DNA of 64,000 bases from Mariniphaga sp. (GCA_024636975.1 JAGXGA010000061.1:62001-126000), one strand, 5' to 3'. Positions 1-9,279 are shown, counted from the stretch's first letter. Notes: generated by a model not told the origin, from the sequence alone. Program-made: numbers and translations.

Positions 1-1196
1 ATACTTGAAGCATCCACTACATTCTTTAAAACGCCATCAAATGCTGCATGAAGTTTTGAATTGTCCTTTCCAAGGCATACAATAGCCTTTACTTTTTCTT
101 TAATCAAAGGTGTAAGCATGGAATAATCGTTTCCTTTATCGATTCCCCCGGCAATCCACACTATCGATTTAGGAATACTTTCAAGGGCATACCAGGTAGA
201 ATTTATATTGGTTGCTTTTGAATCGTTTATAAATTCAATTCCATGAACCTTTAAAAACTTTTCTAACCGGTGCTCTACTCCTTTGAAATCAGATAAACTT
301 TCACGCAGTTTTTCGTTTTTGATCTCAAATACCTGGCTCGCTATACCCGCTGCCATAGAATTATAAAAATTATGCTTCCCTTGCAATGAAATATCCAGAA
401 TTGACATGCTGAATTGGTTTTTGTTATAATTAATTATCATCTCTTCGTTTAAAATTCCTGCTCCCTGTTCATCCGGTTCATGTAAACTAAATGGATAGCA
501 ACCAGATAATATATTTCTTTTAATCAGTTCTTTTTGAATAATCTCATCGTCCTCGCAATAAATAAAAACATCATTTTCAGTCTGGTTTTGAATAATACGA
601 AACTTGGAATCGATGTAATTCTGCATATTGTAGCCGTACCGGTCGAGGTGGTCGGGAGTAATGTTCAGCAGAATTGCCACATCAGCCTTAAAATCGAACA
701 TGCCATCGAGCTGGAAGCTGCTCAGCTCAATTACATATACATCGTGGTTATGTTCGGCAACCTGAAGGGCATAACTGTTTCCCACGTTCCCTGCAAGTCC
801 AACGTGCAGCCCTGCATTTTTAAGTATGTGATAAATAAGTAATGTTGTGGTAGTTTTACCATTACTCCCTGTAATGCATACTGTTTTAGCATTTGTATAT
901 CTTCCGGCAAATTCAATTTCCGAGATTACCGGTATGCCTTTATCCTTCAGCTTAAGGACCATTTCAGCATTATCAGGAATACCGGGGCTTTTTACTACCA
1001 GACCGGCCTGCAATATTTTTTCTTCCGAATGCCTGCCTTGTTCATAATCAATGTTGTAGTCAGCAAGTACCTTGCTGTATTTTTGCTTTACTGCTCCCAA
1101 ATCGGAAACAAATACATCATACCCCTGTTTTTGCGCCAGTATTGCCGAACCAACACCGCTTTCTCCTCCACCCAATATGACGATTTTCTCCTTCAT
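1..1196 (-). CDS. murD: UDP-N-acetylmuramoyl-L-alanine--D-glutamate ligase (partial, C-terminus off the window)
   Basis: Cytoplasmic Mur ligase that adds D-glutamate to UDP-MurNAc-L-Ala in peptidoglycan precursor synthesis. About 398 codons are visible, against roughly 440-450 for a full MurD, so only the last part is missing. The protein opens with a Rossmann-like glycine-rich segment (MKEKIVILGGGESG). It has the Mur-ligase ATP loop TGSNGKTTTT at about residue 113 and a downstream ELSSFQLDG segment typical of MurD. Its ATG directly follows the mraY stop codon, so it is translated as part of the dcw operon. No frameshift was seen in the parts translated by hand. Confidence 0.93.
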   Translation of the reverse strand, partial: MKEKIVILGGGESGVGSAILAQKQGYDVFVSDLGAVKQKYSKVLADYNIDYEQGRHSEEKILQAGLVVKSPGIPDNAEMVLKLKDKGIPVISEIEFAGRYTNAKTVCITGSNGKTTTTLLIYHILKNAGLHVGLAGNVGNSYALQVAEHNHDVYVIELSSFQLDGMFDFKADVAILLNITPDHLDRYGYNMQNYIDSKFRIIQNQTENDVFIYCEDDEIIQKELIKRNILSGCYPFSLHEPDEQGAGILNEEMIINYNKNQFSMSILDISLQGKHNFYNSMAAGIASQVFEIKNEKLRESLSDFKGVEHRLEKFLKVHGIEFINDSKATNINSTWYALESIPKSIVWIAGGIDKGNDYSMLTPLIKEKVKAIVCLGKDNSKLHAAFDGVLKNVVDASS

Positions 1197-2447
1197 TTAC
1201 CTGATCTTTAGGGTTACAATAGTTAGTATCGCCAACATAATCCCTACAATCCAGAAGCGGGCAACGATTTTTGATTCGTGAAGGCCTTTCATCTGGTAAT
1301 GGTGGTGTATCGGGCTCATCAGGAATACTCTTCGCCCCTCCCCATACTTCTTCTTGGTATATTTAAAGTAAGCAACCTGTATGACCACCGATAAATTTTC
1401 AATCAGGAAAATCCCACATAAAAGAGGTATTAATATTTCTTTCCGGATGATAACTGAAAAAACAGCCAGGATTCCACCAAGGGCCAGACTTCCGGTATCG
1501 CCCATAAATACCTGGGCAGGAAATGAATTGTACCATAAAAAACCGACTGTTGCCCCAATAAATGCTGCCATAAAAACAGTAAGTTCACCGGAATTCGGTA
1601 TATACATGATGTTGAGGTAATCGGAGTAGATGACGTTACCGCTGACATATGCAAGTATCCCTAAAGTAGCCCCGCTGATTGCCGATGTTCCCGTAGCCAG
1701 GCCATCAAGTCCGTCAGTAAGGTTTGCAGCATTCGAAACGGCTGTGATTATCAGTATAATGGCAAGAGCATATACCAGCCACTTCAGCCATGATGCAGCA
1801 TCACCGGCAAAGGCCACCAGCCATTCATAGTCGAACTCATTCTTTTTGACAAACGGAATTGTGGTTTTGGTTGATTTCACATCTTCCGTTACATATTGCA
1901 TGCGTTGCCTGCCGGTTTCCGGATCTACAACAATTTCCCTCAGCTCAGCTCCACCCGGGCTCTGCACCTGTTCCCTGACCATCACATCATCGCTTATAAA
2001 AAGTGTGGCTGCCACAAACAATCCTAAAGTTACCTGGCCAAGTATTTTAAACTTGCCGGCAAGCCCCTTTTTATTTTTCATGAAAACCTTGATGTAATCA
2101 TCGATGAACCCAATGATTCCAAGAAAAACCGTTGTGACCAGCATCAGCTGAATATATATATTGTCGAGCCGGGCAAAAAGTAAAACCGGTAAAACAATTG
2201 CCAGAAGAATAATCAGGCCACCCATGGTGGGTGTACCCTTTTTCTGTACCTGACCTTCGAGACCCAAATCACGGACCAATTCCCCGATTTGCTTCTTTTG
2301 CAGGTACCTGATCATTTTTTTACCAAATGCTGTAGCGATAATAAGTGAAAGAATGACTGCACCTCCCGAACGGAATGAAATGTACTGAAACATTCCGACT
2401 CCGGGAATATTCGAATCAACCAGCCACTCATACAAATAGTAAATCAT
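1197..2447 (-). CDS. mraY: Phospho-N-acetylmuramoyl-pentapeptide transferase
   Basis: Integral membrane enzyme that transfers phospho-MurNAc-pentapeptide from UDP to undecaprenyl phosphate, giving lipid I. The 416-residue protein has about ten hydrophobic segments. Visible motifs are GTPTMGG (about residue 75), the acidic FIDDYIKV Mg-binding segment, [10 protein letters not shown], and the His-rich PIHHHYQ motif near the C-terminus. It is longer than the roughly 360 residues of E. coli MraY because of a polar insert at about residues 150-210. From memory this insert is usual in Bacteroidota. It lies between murE (13 nt gap) and murD (no gap). Confidence 0.96.
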   Translation of the reverse strand: MIYYLYEWLVDSNIPGVGMFQYISFRSGGAVILSLIIATAFGKKMIRYLQKKQIGELVRDLGLEGQVQKKGTPTMGGLIILLAIVLPVLLFARLDNIYIQLMLVTTVFLGIIGFIDDYIKVFMKNKKGLAGKFKILGQVTLGLFVAATLFISDDVMVREQVQSPGGAELREIVVDPETGRQRMQYVTEDVKSTKTTIPFVKKNEFDYEWLVAFAGDAASWLKWLVYALAIILIITAVSNAANLTDGLDGLATGTSAISGATLGILAYVSGNVIYSDYLNIMYIPNSGELTVFMAAFIGATVGFLWYNSFPAQVFMGDTGSLALGGILAVFSVIIRKEILIPLLCGIFLIENLSVVIQVAYFKYTKKKYGEGRRVFLMSPIHHHYQMKGLHESKIVARFWIVGIMLAILTIVTLKIR

Positions 2448-2460
2448 ACTTATCTATCAA

Positions 2461-3927
2461 TTATTCTTCCATTCCAAAACATTTCTTAACTTCTTCCACA
2501 TCATCGAAATGATGCTTCACTCCCTTTACATCCTGGTAGTTTTCATGACCCTTTCCAGCAATCAGTATAATATCACCCGGATTGGCAATCATTACAGCAG
2601 TTTTTATGGCCTCACGTCTGTTTTCAATTGAAACCACCTTGCTTTGATATCTTTTTTCTACTCCTGCTTCCATTTCGTGAATGATCTGAGCCGGCTCTTC
2701 TGTCCTTGGATTATCTGAAGTGAGTATAACTTTATCGCTTCCCATGACAGCTTCTTTCGCCATTTCGGGACGTTTGGACCGGTCACGGTCACCACCGGCT
2801 CCCACTACTGTAATTACCTGCTCAGCACCTGTTCTGATACCAGCTATTGCATTTAAAACATTTTGTAAAGCATCAGGAGTATGGGCATAATCTACTACAG
2901 CCAGTTTTCCATCCAGGCTTCTTATGGTTTCAAAGCGTCCTTTCACCGGGGTAAGGTTACTTATCCCTGAATAAACCTCCTGCAGGTCCTGTTCGAGGTT
3001 AACTGCAGCCGCAAATACTGCCAACAGGTTATATGCATTAAATTTCCCCACAAACCGCGTCCATACTTCCTGTCCGTTTAAATTAAGCAACATACCATCG
3101 AAATGAGATTCTAGAACCTTACAATGGTAATCGGCCATGGTACGCAAAGAATAGGTTAAAACACGGGCTTTTGTGTTCTGCACCATAATACGTCCGTTCT
3201 TATCATCCGTATTAGTAAGGGCAAATGCACCGGCAGGCAGTACATCAAAGAAGCGCTGTTTGGCTTTTATGTATTCTGAAAATGTCTTATGATAATCGAG
3301 GTGATCGTGGGTAATATTGGTAAAAATTCCACCGGAAAAGTGAATACCTGCGATCCGGTGCTGATGAATGGCATGGGAACTAACCTCCATGAAGCAATAC
3401 CCGCATCCGGCCTCAACCATTTTTGCCATCAACTGCTGGATTTTTATGGGATCAGGAGTGGTAAACGAAGCGGTTTCCTCAACATCATTAATACGATACG
3501 AAATGGTAGAAATAAGCCCCGCAGTATATCCCAGCTGCATGAACAATCTGAAAAGCAAAGTGGCAACACTGGTTTTGCCATTTGTTCCGGTAACCCCCAC
3601 TACTTTCATTTTCATTGAAGGAAAACCATAAAAAGCTGCTGCCAGTATCCCTGTGGCGTGAACAGTATCGGCTACTTTAATATAAGTAACTTCATCCTTC
3701 AACGCTTCAGGAAATTCCTCGCAAAATACTGCAACTGCTCCGTTTTCAAGTGCTGAATCAATAAACAGGTGCCCATCGGCATGCAAACCCCGCTGTGCAA
3801 TGAAGGCAGTTCCAGGTTTTACTTTTCGGGAATCGAATTCCAGACCTGTTACTTCCAGATCCTCAATTCCTTTAAGATCTTTATAAACAATATTTTTTAT
3901 CAGTTCGTTAAGTATCATTCTATCCAA
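2461..3927 (-). CDS. murE: UDP-N-acetylmuramoyl-L-alanyl-D-glutamate--2,6-diaminopimelate ligase
   Basis: Cytoplasmic Mur ligase adding the third amino acid of the peptidoglycan stem. At 488 residues it has normal length. It shows the ATP loop GVTGTNGKTS (about residue 112), the central FTNITHDHLDYH segment and the substrate-selecting motif DNPR (in LTSDNPRTEEP). DNPR is the signature of meso-diaminopimelate-adding enzymes, as expected for a Gram-negative wall. The start overlaps the end of the upstream transpeptidase gene by 8 nt, suggesting translational coupling. Confidence 0.96.
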   Translation of the reverse strand: MDRMILNELIKNIVYKDLKGIEDLEVTGLEFDSRKVKPGTAFIAQRGLHADGHLFIDSALENGAVAVFCEEFPEALKDEVTYIKVADTVHATGILAAAFYGFPSMKMKVVGVTGTNGKTSVATLLFRLFMQLGYTAGLISTISYRINDVEETASFTTPDPIKIQQLMAKMVEAGCGYCFMEVSSHAIHQHRIAGIHFSGGIFTNITHDHLDYHKTFSEYIKAKQRFFDVLPAGAFALTNTDDKNGRIMVQNTKARVLTYSLRTMADYHCKVLESHFDGMLLNLNGQEVWTRFVGKFNAYNLLAVFAAAVNLEQDLQEVYSGISNLTPVKGRFETIRSLDGKLAVVDYAHTPDALQNVLNAIAGIRTGAEQVITVVGAGGDRDRSKRPEMAKEAVMGSDKVILTSDNPRTEEPAQIIHEMEAGVEKRYQSKVVSIENRREAIKTAVMIANPGDIILIAGKGHENYQDVKGVKHHFDDVEEVKKCFGMEE

Positions 3928-6043
3928 GCGTTAAATAAATAACTCCTCCTTTGGGAATTGTTGTGTTGGCTTTGAGTGACTGCTCCAGGACCTTCCCCAC
4001 CCCATTAATATTTACTTTCAACCCTGCTTTTTCCAACGTAAAAATGGCATCACTGGCACCCATCCCCAATACATCGGGCACTTTTCCTTCGTGTATTTTA
4101 ACTTCATTAACTACCAGTTTATCGTTGTCGTGTTTCACTGACACTACTGCAGGGGAAACATCACATTCTAAATTCAGAATATTTAAATCATTAGCAACCT
4201 GAATAATGCTTTCCGATGAACTTTTTTTAATCTGTGGCAGCACCAATTTTTGAGGCACTTTCGGATCCTCAATTGCTTCCTCAAACAGATTTTTTGCAGC
4301 AAATACCCGTTCGGCAATTTCCTTAAAAACAGGGCCTGCCACCGAACCGCCATAATAAGCTCCTCCCCGTGGATTATTTATAGTTACAATAAGAGAGTAC
4401 TTAGGATCATCTGCAGGAAAATAACCGGCAAATGAAGCCAGGTACATCCCTTTCTGGTAGCCGTCCTGCCCGGTAGCCACCTGGGCAGTACCAGTTTTAC
4501 CGGCAATCGTGAACCAGGGGTTTTGCAGCGATTTTCCGGTCCCGATTTCACATACAAGCTCCAACATCCTTTGGGCTTTTCCCAGAGTTTCATTCCTTAC
4601 AATCATCGGATTCAGAACTTCCGTCTTAAACTGTTTCACCAATACGCCGTTCTCCCTGATTTCCTTTACAAGCTGAGGCTTCACCATACGGCCGTTATTG
4701 GCTACTGCATTATAAAATGTAAGAATCTGAAGGGGGGTCATTTTCGATTCATAACCGTACGACATCCATGCAAGGGTTGTTCCCCACCAGTCGGAATCAC
4801 CCGGATATTTGAACAGGGGTTTGCCCTCTCCCTTTACCTCAATACCCAGGGGTTTGTTTACTCCAAAACCATATACCCGATCGACAAAAGCTTTGGGATT
4901 ATTTTCATAAGCCGCAGTAATGATTTTTGCCACTCCTACATTCGACGATTTTTCAAATATCTGGTTAACCGTCATTTGCCCGTGTCCGCCATATTGGTAA
5001 TCGCTGTCGTATATGGTGCGACCTTTATATTTCCACACCCCACTCCCGGTATCATAAACGTCACTGGTATCGATTAGGCCGTCTTCCATGGCAGCCATTA
5101 ACGATATGAGCTTAAAAGTAGAACCTGGTTCATAGCAACCGGCATGCCCCAGGGCATAATTATAATTTTCAGTGTATACGCCATTTTCGAGACCCAGATT
5201 GGCAATGGCTTTTATTTCACCTGTTTCCACTTCCATCAGGATGGCTGTTCCCCAATCGGCATTGTTTTTCAACAGGTTACGATAAAGGGTGCTTTCAGTT
5301 ATATCCTGCAATTTTACATTAATGGTAGTAAATACATCCATGCCATCCTGCGGCTCTATTTCAGTACGCAATACCCATCTGCCCGATAGATTTTCCCTGT
5401 AACTTACTCCTTCTTTTCCCTTCAAATATTGTTCATATGCTCCTTCAAGCCCGGTATAACCTATGTTTCCATGTACACCTCCATAGGCTCCTTTATTTAA
5501 ATCGCCAATAGTACGTAATGCTAGTGATCCCAATGGAGTAACCCGTTGGTTTTCCTGTTCAACAATTACACCTCCGCCAAACCTTCCTCTGCGAAGTATC
5601 GGAAACTTTTTAATCTGTTGCAATTCCTGGTAATCCACCTTTCGTGGAGTAAGCATATACCCCCTGTTTCCGCTTTTAAATGCAGCATCAAGTTTCTGTT
5701 TATGCGAAGCTTTTGTGCCATTTTTGAAAAAAGAAGCCAGGTACAATGCCAATGAATCACTTTCATCAGCATAGACCCTTTTTACTCCTTCGGCAGCCAA
5801 ATCAATCCGTATATAATATCCCGGTACAGAAGTAGCCAGTACACTGCCATCGTCGGCACAAATATTTCCCCGGTTGGGTGAAATACTGATTGTATGTTCT
5901 TTCAGATTTTTAGCAATTTTTACCCACCGGTCATTCTGTATTTGCTGAACGGATACCATTTTTACCACTGCTCCCAGAGAAAATAACAGAAGCATAAAGT
6001 AGATAAAAATAATACGGGATGCTATTGAATTTCTGATATTCAC
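3920..6043 (-). CDS. ftsI: Division-specific peptidoglycan transpeptidase (class B PBP with C-terminal PASTA domain)
   Basis: Membrane-anchored transpeptidase that cross-links septal peptidoglycan. The 707-residue protein has one N-terminal membrane segment (about residues 10-30), a PBP dimerisation domain, then the transpeptidase domain. The three penicillin-binding motifs are STFK (about residue 308), SSN (about 364) and KTGTA (about 514). A C-terminal PASTA-like domain follows, with the typical VPDVLGMGASDA start and a PKGG-containing end. In Bacteroidota the dcw PBP usually carries this PASTA module, unlike E. coli FtsI. It is coupled to the ftsL-like gene by a 4-nt overlap. Confidence 0.93.
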   Translation of the reverse strand: MNIRNSIASRIIFIYFMLLLFSLGAVVKMVSVQQIQNDRWVKIAKNLKEHTISISPNRGNICADDGSVLATSVPGYYIRIDLAAEGVKRVYADESDSLALYLASFFKNGTKASHKQKLDAAFKSGNRGYMLTPRKVDYQELQQIKKFPILRRGRFGGGVIVEQENQRVTPLGSLALRTIGDLNKGAYGGVHGNIGYTGLEGAYEQYLKGKEGVSYRENLSGRWVLRTEIEPQDGMDVFTTINVKLQDITESTLYRNLLKNNADWGTAILMEVETGEIKAIANLGLENGVYTENYNYALGHAGCYEPGSTFKLISLMAAMEDGLIDTSDVYDTGSGVWKYKGRTIYDSDYQYGGHGQMTVNQIFEKSSNVGVAKIITAAYENNPKAFVDRVYGFGVNKPLGIEVKGEGKPLFKYPGDSDWWGTTLAWMSYGYESKMTPLQILTFYNAVANNGRMVKPQLVKEIRENGVLVKQFKTEVLNPMIVRNETLGKAQRMLELVCEIGTGKSLQNPWFTIAGKTGTAQVATGQDGYQKGMYLASFAGYFPADDPKYSLIVTINNPRGGAYYGGSVAGPVFKEIAERVFAAKNLFEEAIEDPKVPQKLVLPQIKKSSSESIIQVANDLNILNLECDVSPAVVSVKHDNDKLVVNEVKIHEGKVPDVLGMGASDAIFTLEKAGLKVNINGVGKVLEQSLKANTTIPKGGVIYLTLG

Positions 6044-6396
6044 TTACGTTTATTTTTAGGCACCACAATTTTTTGGGCCGGTTTAACAGGTTCCTCCAAT
6101 CCAAGTCCGGCTTGCTCCACTTTCTCGACCACCTCTGATGGACGGCTTGCATCCATTAACCTGGCAGATAATGTTATGGATTCAGAACGCAGCTCATTGA
6201 TGCTTTCCTGAACCTGCTCAATTTGCCTGATGGTTCTTTCCGCAAGATTCCGGTTTGTAATAAGCACAAATGCAAAGAATACCAGCAACGACAAAAAAGG
6301 CAGCTGCTTCGTAAACCGCTCATCGGTGAGTATGGTACCTCCCAGAAAGGACTTTACAACCGGTTTCTTTTTGCTATTATTCTTTGTATCTGTCAT
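6040..6396 (-). CDS. FtsL-like cell division membrane protein
   Basis: A 118-residue bitopic protein with a basic cytoplasmic N-terminus, one membrane segment (about residues 33-50) and a predicted coiled coil after it (heptad-like TIRQIEQVQESINELRSE). A Lys/Pro-rich tail ends it. This architecture and its place between rsmH and the division PBP match the poorly conserved FtsL slot of dcw clusters; FtsL forms a complex with FtsB and FtsQ and helps activate the septal synthase. In Bacteroidota the product is often annotated FtsL-like. The assignment rests on topology and synteny rather than sequence identity. Confidence 0.8.
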   Translation of the reverse strand: MTDTKNNSKKKPVVKSFLGGTILTDERFTKQLPFLSLLVFFAFVLITNRNLAERTIRQIEQVQESINELRSESITLSARLMDASRPSEVVEKVEQAGLGLEEPVKPAQKIVVPKNKRK

Positions 6397-6398
6397 CG

Positions 6399-7301
6399 TT
6401 ATTTTTTTTCAGCAATTCTCAACTTAGCACTTCTGGAACGTACATTCTCTTTTAATTCATCCTTCTGGGGAGTAATCACTTTCCGGTTAATCAAGCGGAA
6501 CGGGCTGATTACATTCCCATAAAAATCTTTCTCCACATTCCCTTCGAAATTTCCGGCTTTCATAAAGTTCTTACACAACCTGTCTTCCAGGCTGTGATAT
6601 GTAATAACAGCCAGGCGTCCTCCCGGCTTAAGCACATCAAGTGCAGCTGCTAAAAATTCCTTTAGCGTCTCCAATTCATCGTTTACCTCAAGGCGAAGAG
6701 CCTGAAAAACCTGGGCAAGGTATTTATTTTCGATGCCTCCCGGGGCACATCGCATTGCAACTTCTTTTAAGCGGTTTGTTGTATCGATCGGAGCAAGGCT
6801 TCTTTCCTTAAGGATTTCATTAACCAACCGACCTGCGTTCTTAATTTCACCATACATCCTGAAAATAAAAAGCAGTCTCTCTTCGCTATAACTGTTAACC
6901 ACCTGTGATGCATCAATTAACACATCACGGTTCATTCGCATATCGAGGTTCCCATCAAATCGGAATGAGAATCCACGGTCGGCAACATCAAAATCGTGTG
7001 ATGAAACGCCCAGATCGGCAAAAACAGCATCTACTTGTTCAACATTGTAATACCGCAGAAAATTTTTGAGGTATCTAAAATTGTGTCGTATAAAAAAAAG
7101 CCTGTTATCGTTTATTACATTTTCGGCAGCATCTTCATCCTGGTCGAATGCAAATAATTTCCCGTCACCTATTCCAGCGAGTATGAGCCGTGAATGGCCT
7201 CCTCCACCATAAGTGGCATCAACCACCAGGGCCCCGGGGAAAAGATTCAGTCCCTGAATACTTTCCTCTGGCATCACCGGTATGTGGTACGGGTTTGACA
7301 T
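6399..7301 (-). CDS. rsmH: 16S rRNA (cytosine(1402)-N(4))-methyltransferase
   Basis: SAM-dependent methyltransferase modifying C1402 in the decoding centre of 16S rRNA (old name mraW). The 300-residue protein has the conserved start HIPVMPEESI, the SAM-binding loop VVDATYGGGGHS, the ADLGVSS motif (about residue 100) and the C-terminal YHSLEDR segment. Length is normal. It follows mraZ with a 0-nt gap and precedes the ftsL-like gene by 2 nt, the standard second position of the dcw operon. Confidence 0.97.
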   Translation of the reverse strand: MSNPYHIPVMPEESIQGLNLFPGALVVDATYGGGGHSRLILAGIGDGKLFAFDQDEDAAENVINDNRLFFIRHNFRYLKNFLRYYNVEQVDAVFADLGVSSHDFDVADRGFSFRFDGNLDMRMNRDVLIDASQVVNSYSEERLLFIFRMYGEIKNAGRLVNEILKERSLAPIDTTNRLKEVAMRCAPGGIENKYLAQVFQALRLEVNDELETLKEFLAAALDVLKPGGRLAVITYHSLEDRLCKNFMKAGNFEGNVEKDFYGNVISPFRLINRKVITPQKDELKENVRSRSAKLRIAEKK

Positions 7302-7760
7302 TTAATCTGCTGTTTTAGATCTTCTTTTTTCCTTAAACCGCTGTAAAAAAGTAGACTTATCCATTTGCTGACTCTCGTAAACCTCCATATCCCAAACACG
7401 GATTGATTTACCCATGCCAATCAGCCGGACATTCTTTTTAAACTTTCCATAACCGAGAGAATCGGCGGGAATGTTGATGCGCCCATTGGCTGCCATTTCC
7501 ACCTTTTTGAAGTTTTCGTAAAAAAATTGCAGGAATCCATCATCTTCCTCATCAAAGGGATCGAGTGTAGATTTAAATGCCTCCACCCGGTCGTTCCAAA
7601 ATTTTTCAGGATATATATCCAGGCAATCTTTAAATAAATTTCGCTCAATAACCAAAGGCTCTGAAGACAAGTCACCCATCTCCTTTTTGAAGGCAGAAGG
7701 AAGGACAATTCTTCCCTTGTCATCGATGGTTGCATTGTATGTACCTGTGAATTCTGTCAT
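7302..7760 (-). CDS. mraZ: Transcriptional regulator MraZ
   Basis: Ring-forming AbrB-fold DNA-binding protein, first gene of the dcw cluster and known in E. coli and Mycoplasma to bind its own promoter region. The 152-residue protein has the two expected half domains, each with a DxxxR-like element (DDKGRIVLPS near the N-terminus and NGRINIPADS near residue 90). A repeat array at 7808-7842 that looks like its operator lies just upstream, implying autoregulation of the whole wall/division operon. Confidence 0.95.
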   Translation of the reverse strand: MTEFTGTYNATIDDKGRIVLPSAFKKEMGDLSSEPLVIERNLFKDCLDIYPEKFWNDRVEAFKSTLDPFDEEDDGFLQFFYENFKKVEMAANGRINIPADSLGYGKFKKNVRLIGMGKSIRVWDMEVYESQQMDKSTFLQRFKEKRRSKTAD

Positions 7761-7797
7761 TAAAGCGAAATAAAGTATTTTAGTACCTGTAAAAGTA

Positions 7798-7842
7798 CAA
7801 ATTTATTCCATATCCTTCCACTTTATTCCACTTTATTCCACC
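7798..7842 (-). promoter_or_regulatory. mraZ promoter (-7 box) with MraZ-box repeat array
   Basis: Read on the minus strand, positions 7842 to 7798 hold four TGG-containing repeats spaced exactly 10 bp apart (TGG beginning at 7840, 7830, 7820 and 7810). Two are full AAAGTGG boxes (7834-7828 and 7824-7818). The array runs into TAAATTTG (7805-7798), a good match to the Bacteroidota -7 consensus TAnnTTTG, about 38 nt before the mraZ start. Mycoplasma MraZ is known to bind AAAGTGG repeats with 3-nt spacers, the same geometry. No convincing -33 TTG is present; the repeats occupy that place. Confidence 0.65.
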
Positions 7843-8081
7843 AGCTTATTATATGCTTTTTGTTGAAAAAATGTTGATATTGTGTTGAAAACCTGTCGAA
7901 TGCCGCAAGTCCAACTAAATACTCATCACATTTTCAGCAAATTATCGATATCACCGGGGCAATACAGACCCGGTTAATAACTTGGATTTTCATGTCTGCA
8001 AAGAAATTAATAATGCGGAAACCTACAAAAAAACAAGCCTTTCTGTCAATAGAATTATCGATGAAAGGGAGTGTACTATCA

Positions 8082-8225
8082 TATACCTTCTCCTGCATTA
8101 ATTCAGTTATAACTCAGTGTTAACTCAGTATTAACTCAGTGTAAATTCAATTAAAATTGAATTTACACTGAGTTAATACTGAGTTTATATTGAGTTTACA
8201 TTGAGTTTAATCAGGAGAAGGTATA
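8082..8225. repeat. 144-nt near-palindrome made of ten 11-bp units
   Basis: The two ends form a perfect 14-bp inverted repeat (8082-8095 with 8212-8225, TATACCTTCTCCTG and its complement). Between them, 8101-8210 divides without remainder into ten 11-bp units. Five are of type A/A-like (for example ACTCAGTGTTA, ACTCAGTATTA) and five of the inverted type B (for example ACTGAGTTAAT, ATTGAGTTTAC). The symmetry centre is between 8153 and 8154, with a perfect 24-bp inner stem and an imperfect middle. A sequence of the same design is at 40060-40180. Confidence 0.9.
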
Positions 8226-8356
8226 GTCTATGTCCCCTTTATAACCATCCTGTACATCGGAAATACAATGAATAAAATTTTTGTTCAGGTTATAAATGAT
8301 CCCTCCAATAGTATTATTTTTAAGACGATTTTTAGTTAATTGCGAAAAAAAACTAC

Positions 8357-9208
8357 ATGGTGGAAGAAGAAAATTCAGGTTCATATAAACCCATCAATAT
8401 CAAAGAATTATTTACAGCCAAAAATCCACGGTTGGCCCGTGCGATGCCGGGTTTTATATATCGGTTCATCCATTCAGTAATGGAAATCGATTTTATAAAC
8501 AATCTGCTGGAGAGGCATGGACACCTTTTGGGTATTGAATTTATTGACAAAGTTGTTGAAGAGTTTAATGTAACCATTGATATTCATGGTATGGACAATG
8601 TTCCCGACACCGGCCGTTTTATTTTTGCAAGCAACCATCCACTGGGTGGTTTCGACGGGATGCTGCTGCTGAAAGCAGTTGATGAAAAGCTTGGGAATCC
8701 GAAGTTTCTGACCAATGATGTACTGATGAACATACCGCAGTTAAAACCGTTATTTGTACCGGTCAATAAACATGGAAGCCACAGCCGTGAAGCTGCGAAA
8801 TTATTGAGCGAAACATATAATTCCGGTGCACAAATCCTGATTTTTCCTGCAGGGCTGGCATCACGAAAAATCAAGGGTAAGGTAGCAGATCTGGAATGGA
8901 AGAAACATTTCATCACAAAATCTGTCAGATACAAACGCGATGTGATACCTGTATTTGTTGCCGGCCGCAATTCCAACAGGTTTTACAGGGTAGCCAATCT
9001 TCGCAAGTTTCTTCGTATCAAATGGAACCTGGAGATGTTTTTGTTGCCCGGAGAAACAGTAAGGCACCGCAATACTGATGTTCATATTTTCTTTGGCAAG
9101 CCCATCCCCCACATCACCTTCGACAACACAAAAACACACCAGCAGTGGGCTCACTGGGTAAAGGAAAAAACATACCTGCTGGCGGCCGGCAGAACGAATA
9201 CAAATTAA
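8357..9208 (+). CDS. glsA: PlsC-like O-acyltransferase, probable glycine-lipid synthase GlsA
   Basis: A 283-residue acyltransferase with the SNHPLGGFDG motif (about residue 93; His and Asp separated by five residues) and a later FPAGLASR block, as in lysophosphatidate-type acyltransferases. No clear membrane segment is evident. It is followed by a GNAT-type N-acyltransferase gene. This pair corresponds to glsA/glsB of Bacteroides thetaiotaomicron, where GlsB N-acylates glycine and GlsA adds the second, ester-linked fatty acid to give glycine lipids. OlsA-type ornithine lipid synthesis is the main alternative. The pairing supports the assignment; substrate is inferred. Confidence 0.72.
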   Translation: MVEEENSGSYKPINIKELFTAKNPRLARAMPGFIYRFIHSVMEIDFINNLLERHGHLLGIEFIDKVVEEFNVTIDIHGMDNVPDTGRFIFASNHPLGGFDGMLLLKAVDEKLGNPKFLTNDVLMNIPQLKPLFVPVNKHGSHSREAAKLLSETYNSGAQILIFPAGLASRKIKGKVADLEWKKHFITKSVRYKRDVIPVFVAGRNSNRFYRVANLRKFLRIKWNLEMFLLPGETVRHRNTDVHIFFGKPIPHITFDNTKTHQQWAHWVKEKTYLLAAGRTNTN

Positions 9209-9242
9209 TAAACGGTGCAGAAGCATTGTTAATCAATTTTAT

Positions 9243-9250
9243 TAATTTTG
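9243..9250 (+). promoter_or_regulatory. Possible -7 promoter box ahead of glsB-like gene
   Basis: TAATTTTG matches the TAnnTTTG consensus and lies 29 nt before the ATG at 9280. A TTG at 9226-9228 is the only nearby -33 candidate, with a spacer of 14 nt, shorter than the usual 19-21. An inverted repeat (AAACGGTG / CACCGTTT, 9210-9217 and 9254-9261) brackets it. If real, glsB has its own promoter, which also argues for the internal start at 9280. Confidence 0.4.
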
Positions 9251-9279
9251 CACACCGTTTTCATTTAAAAGATTGCTTA

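Larger units (their letters stand above)
7761..8356. other. Divergent spacer between mraZ and the glsA-like gene
   Basis: This 596-bp non-coding stretch separates two divergent transcription units. It holds the mraZ promoter and MraZ boxes at its left end and the 144-nt hairpin at 8082-8225. Short GTTGAAAA/GTTGATAT-like repeats on the + strand (about 7862-7890) have no assigned role. No TAnnTTTG promoter was found ahead of the plus-strand gene at 8357, and no open reading frame worth reporting. Confidence 0.7.

Noticed and set aside
4523-5077. Plus-strand frame of 184 residues opposite the transpeptidase gene
   Set aside because: It is the antisense shadow of a well-supported ftsI gene and has no family features.
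8101-8210. 11-bp repeats considered as a CRISPR array
   Set aside because: Units are contiguous with no spacers and invert in the middle; no cas genes are present.
9145-9279. Upstream extension of the glsB-like gene
   Set aside because: It overlaps the preceding gene by 64 nt and reads through a candidate promoter; the ATG at 9280 fits the family length better.
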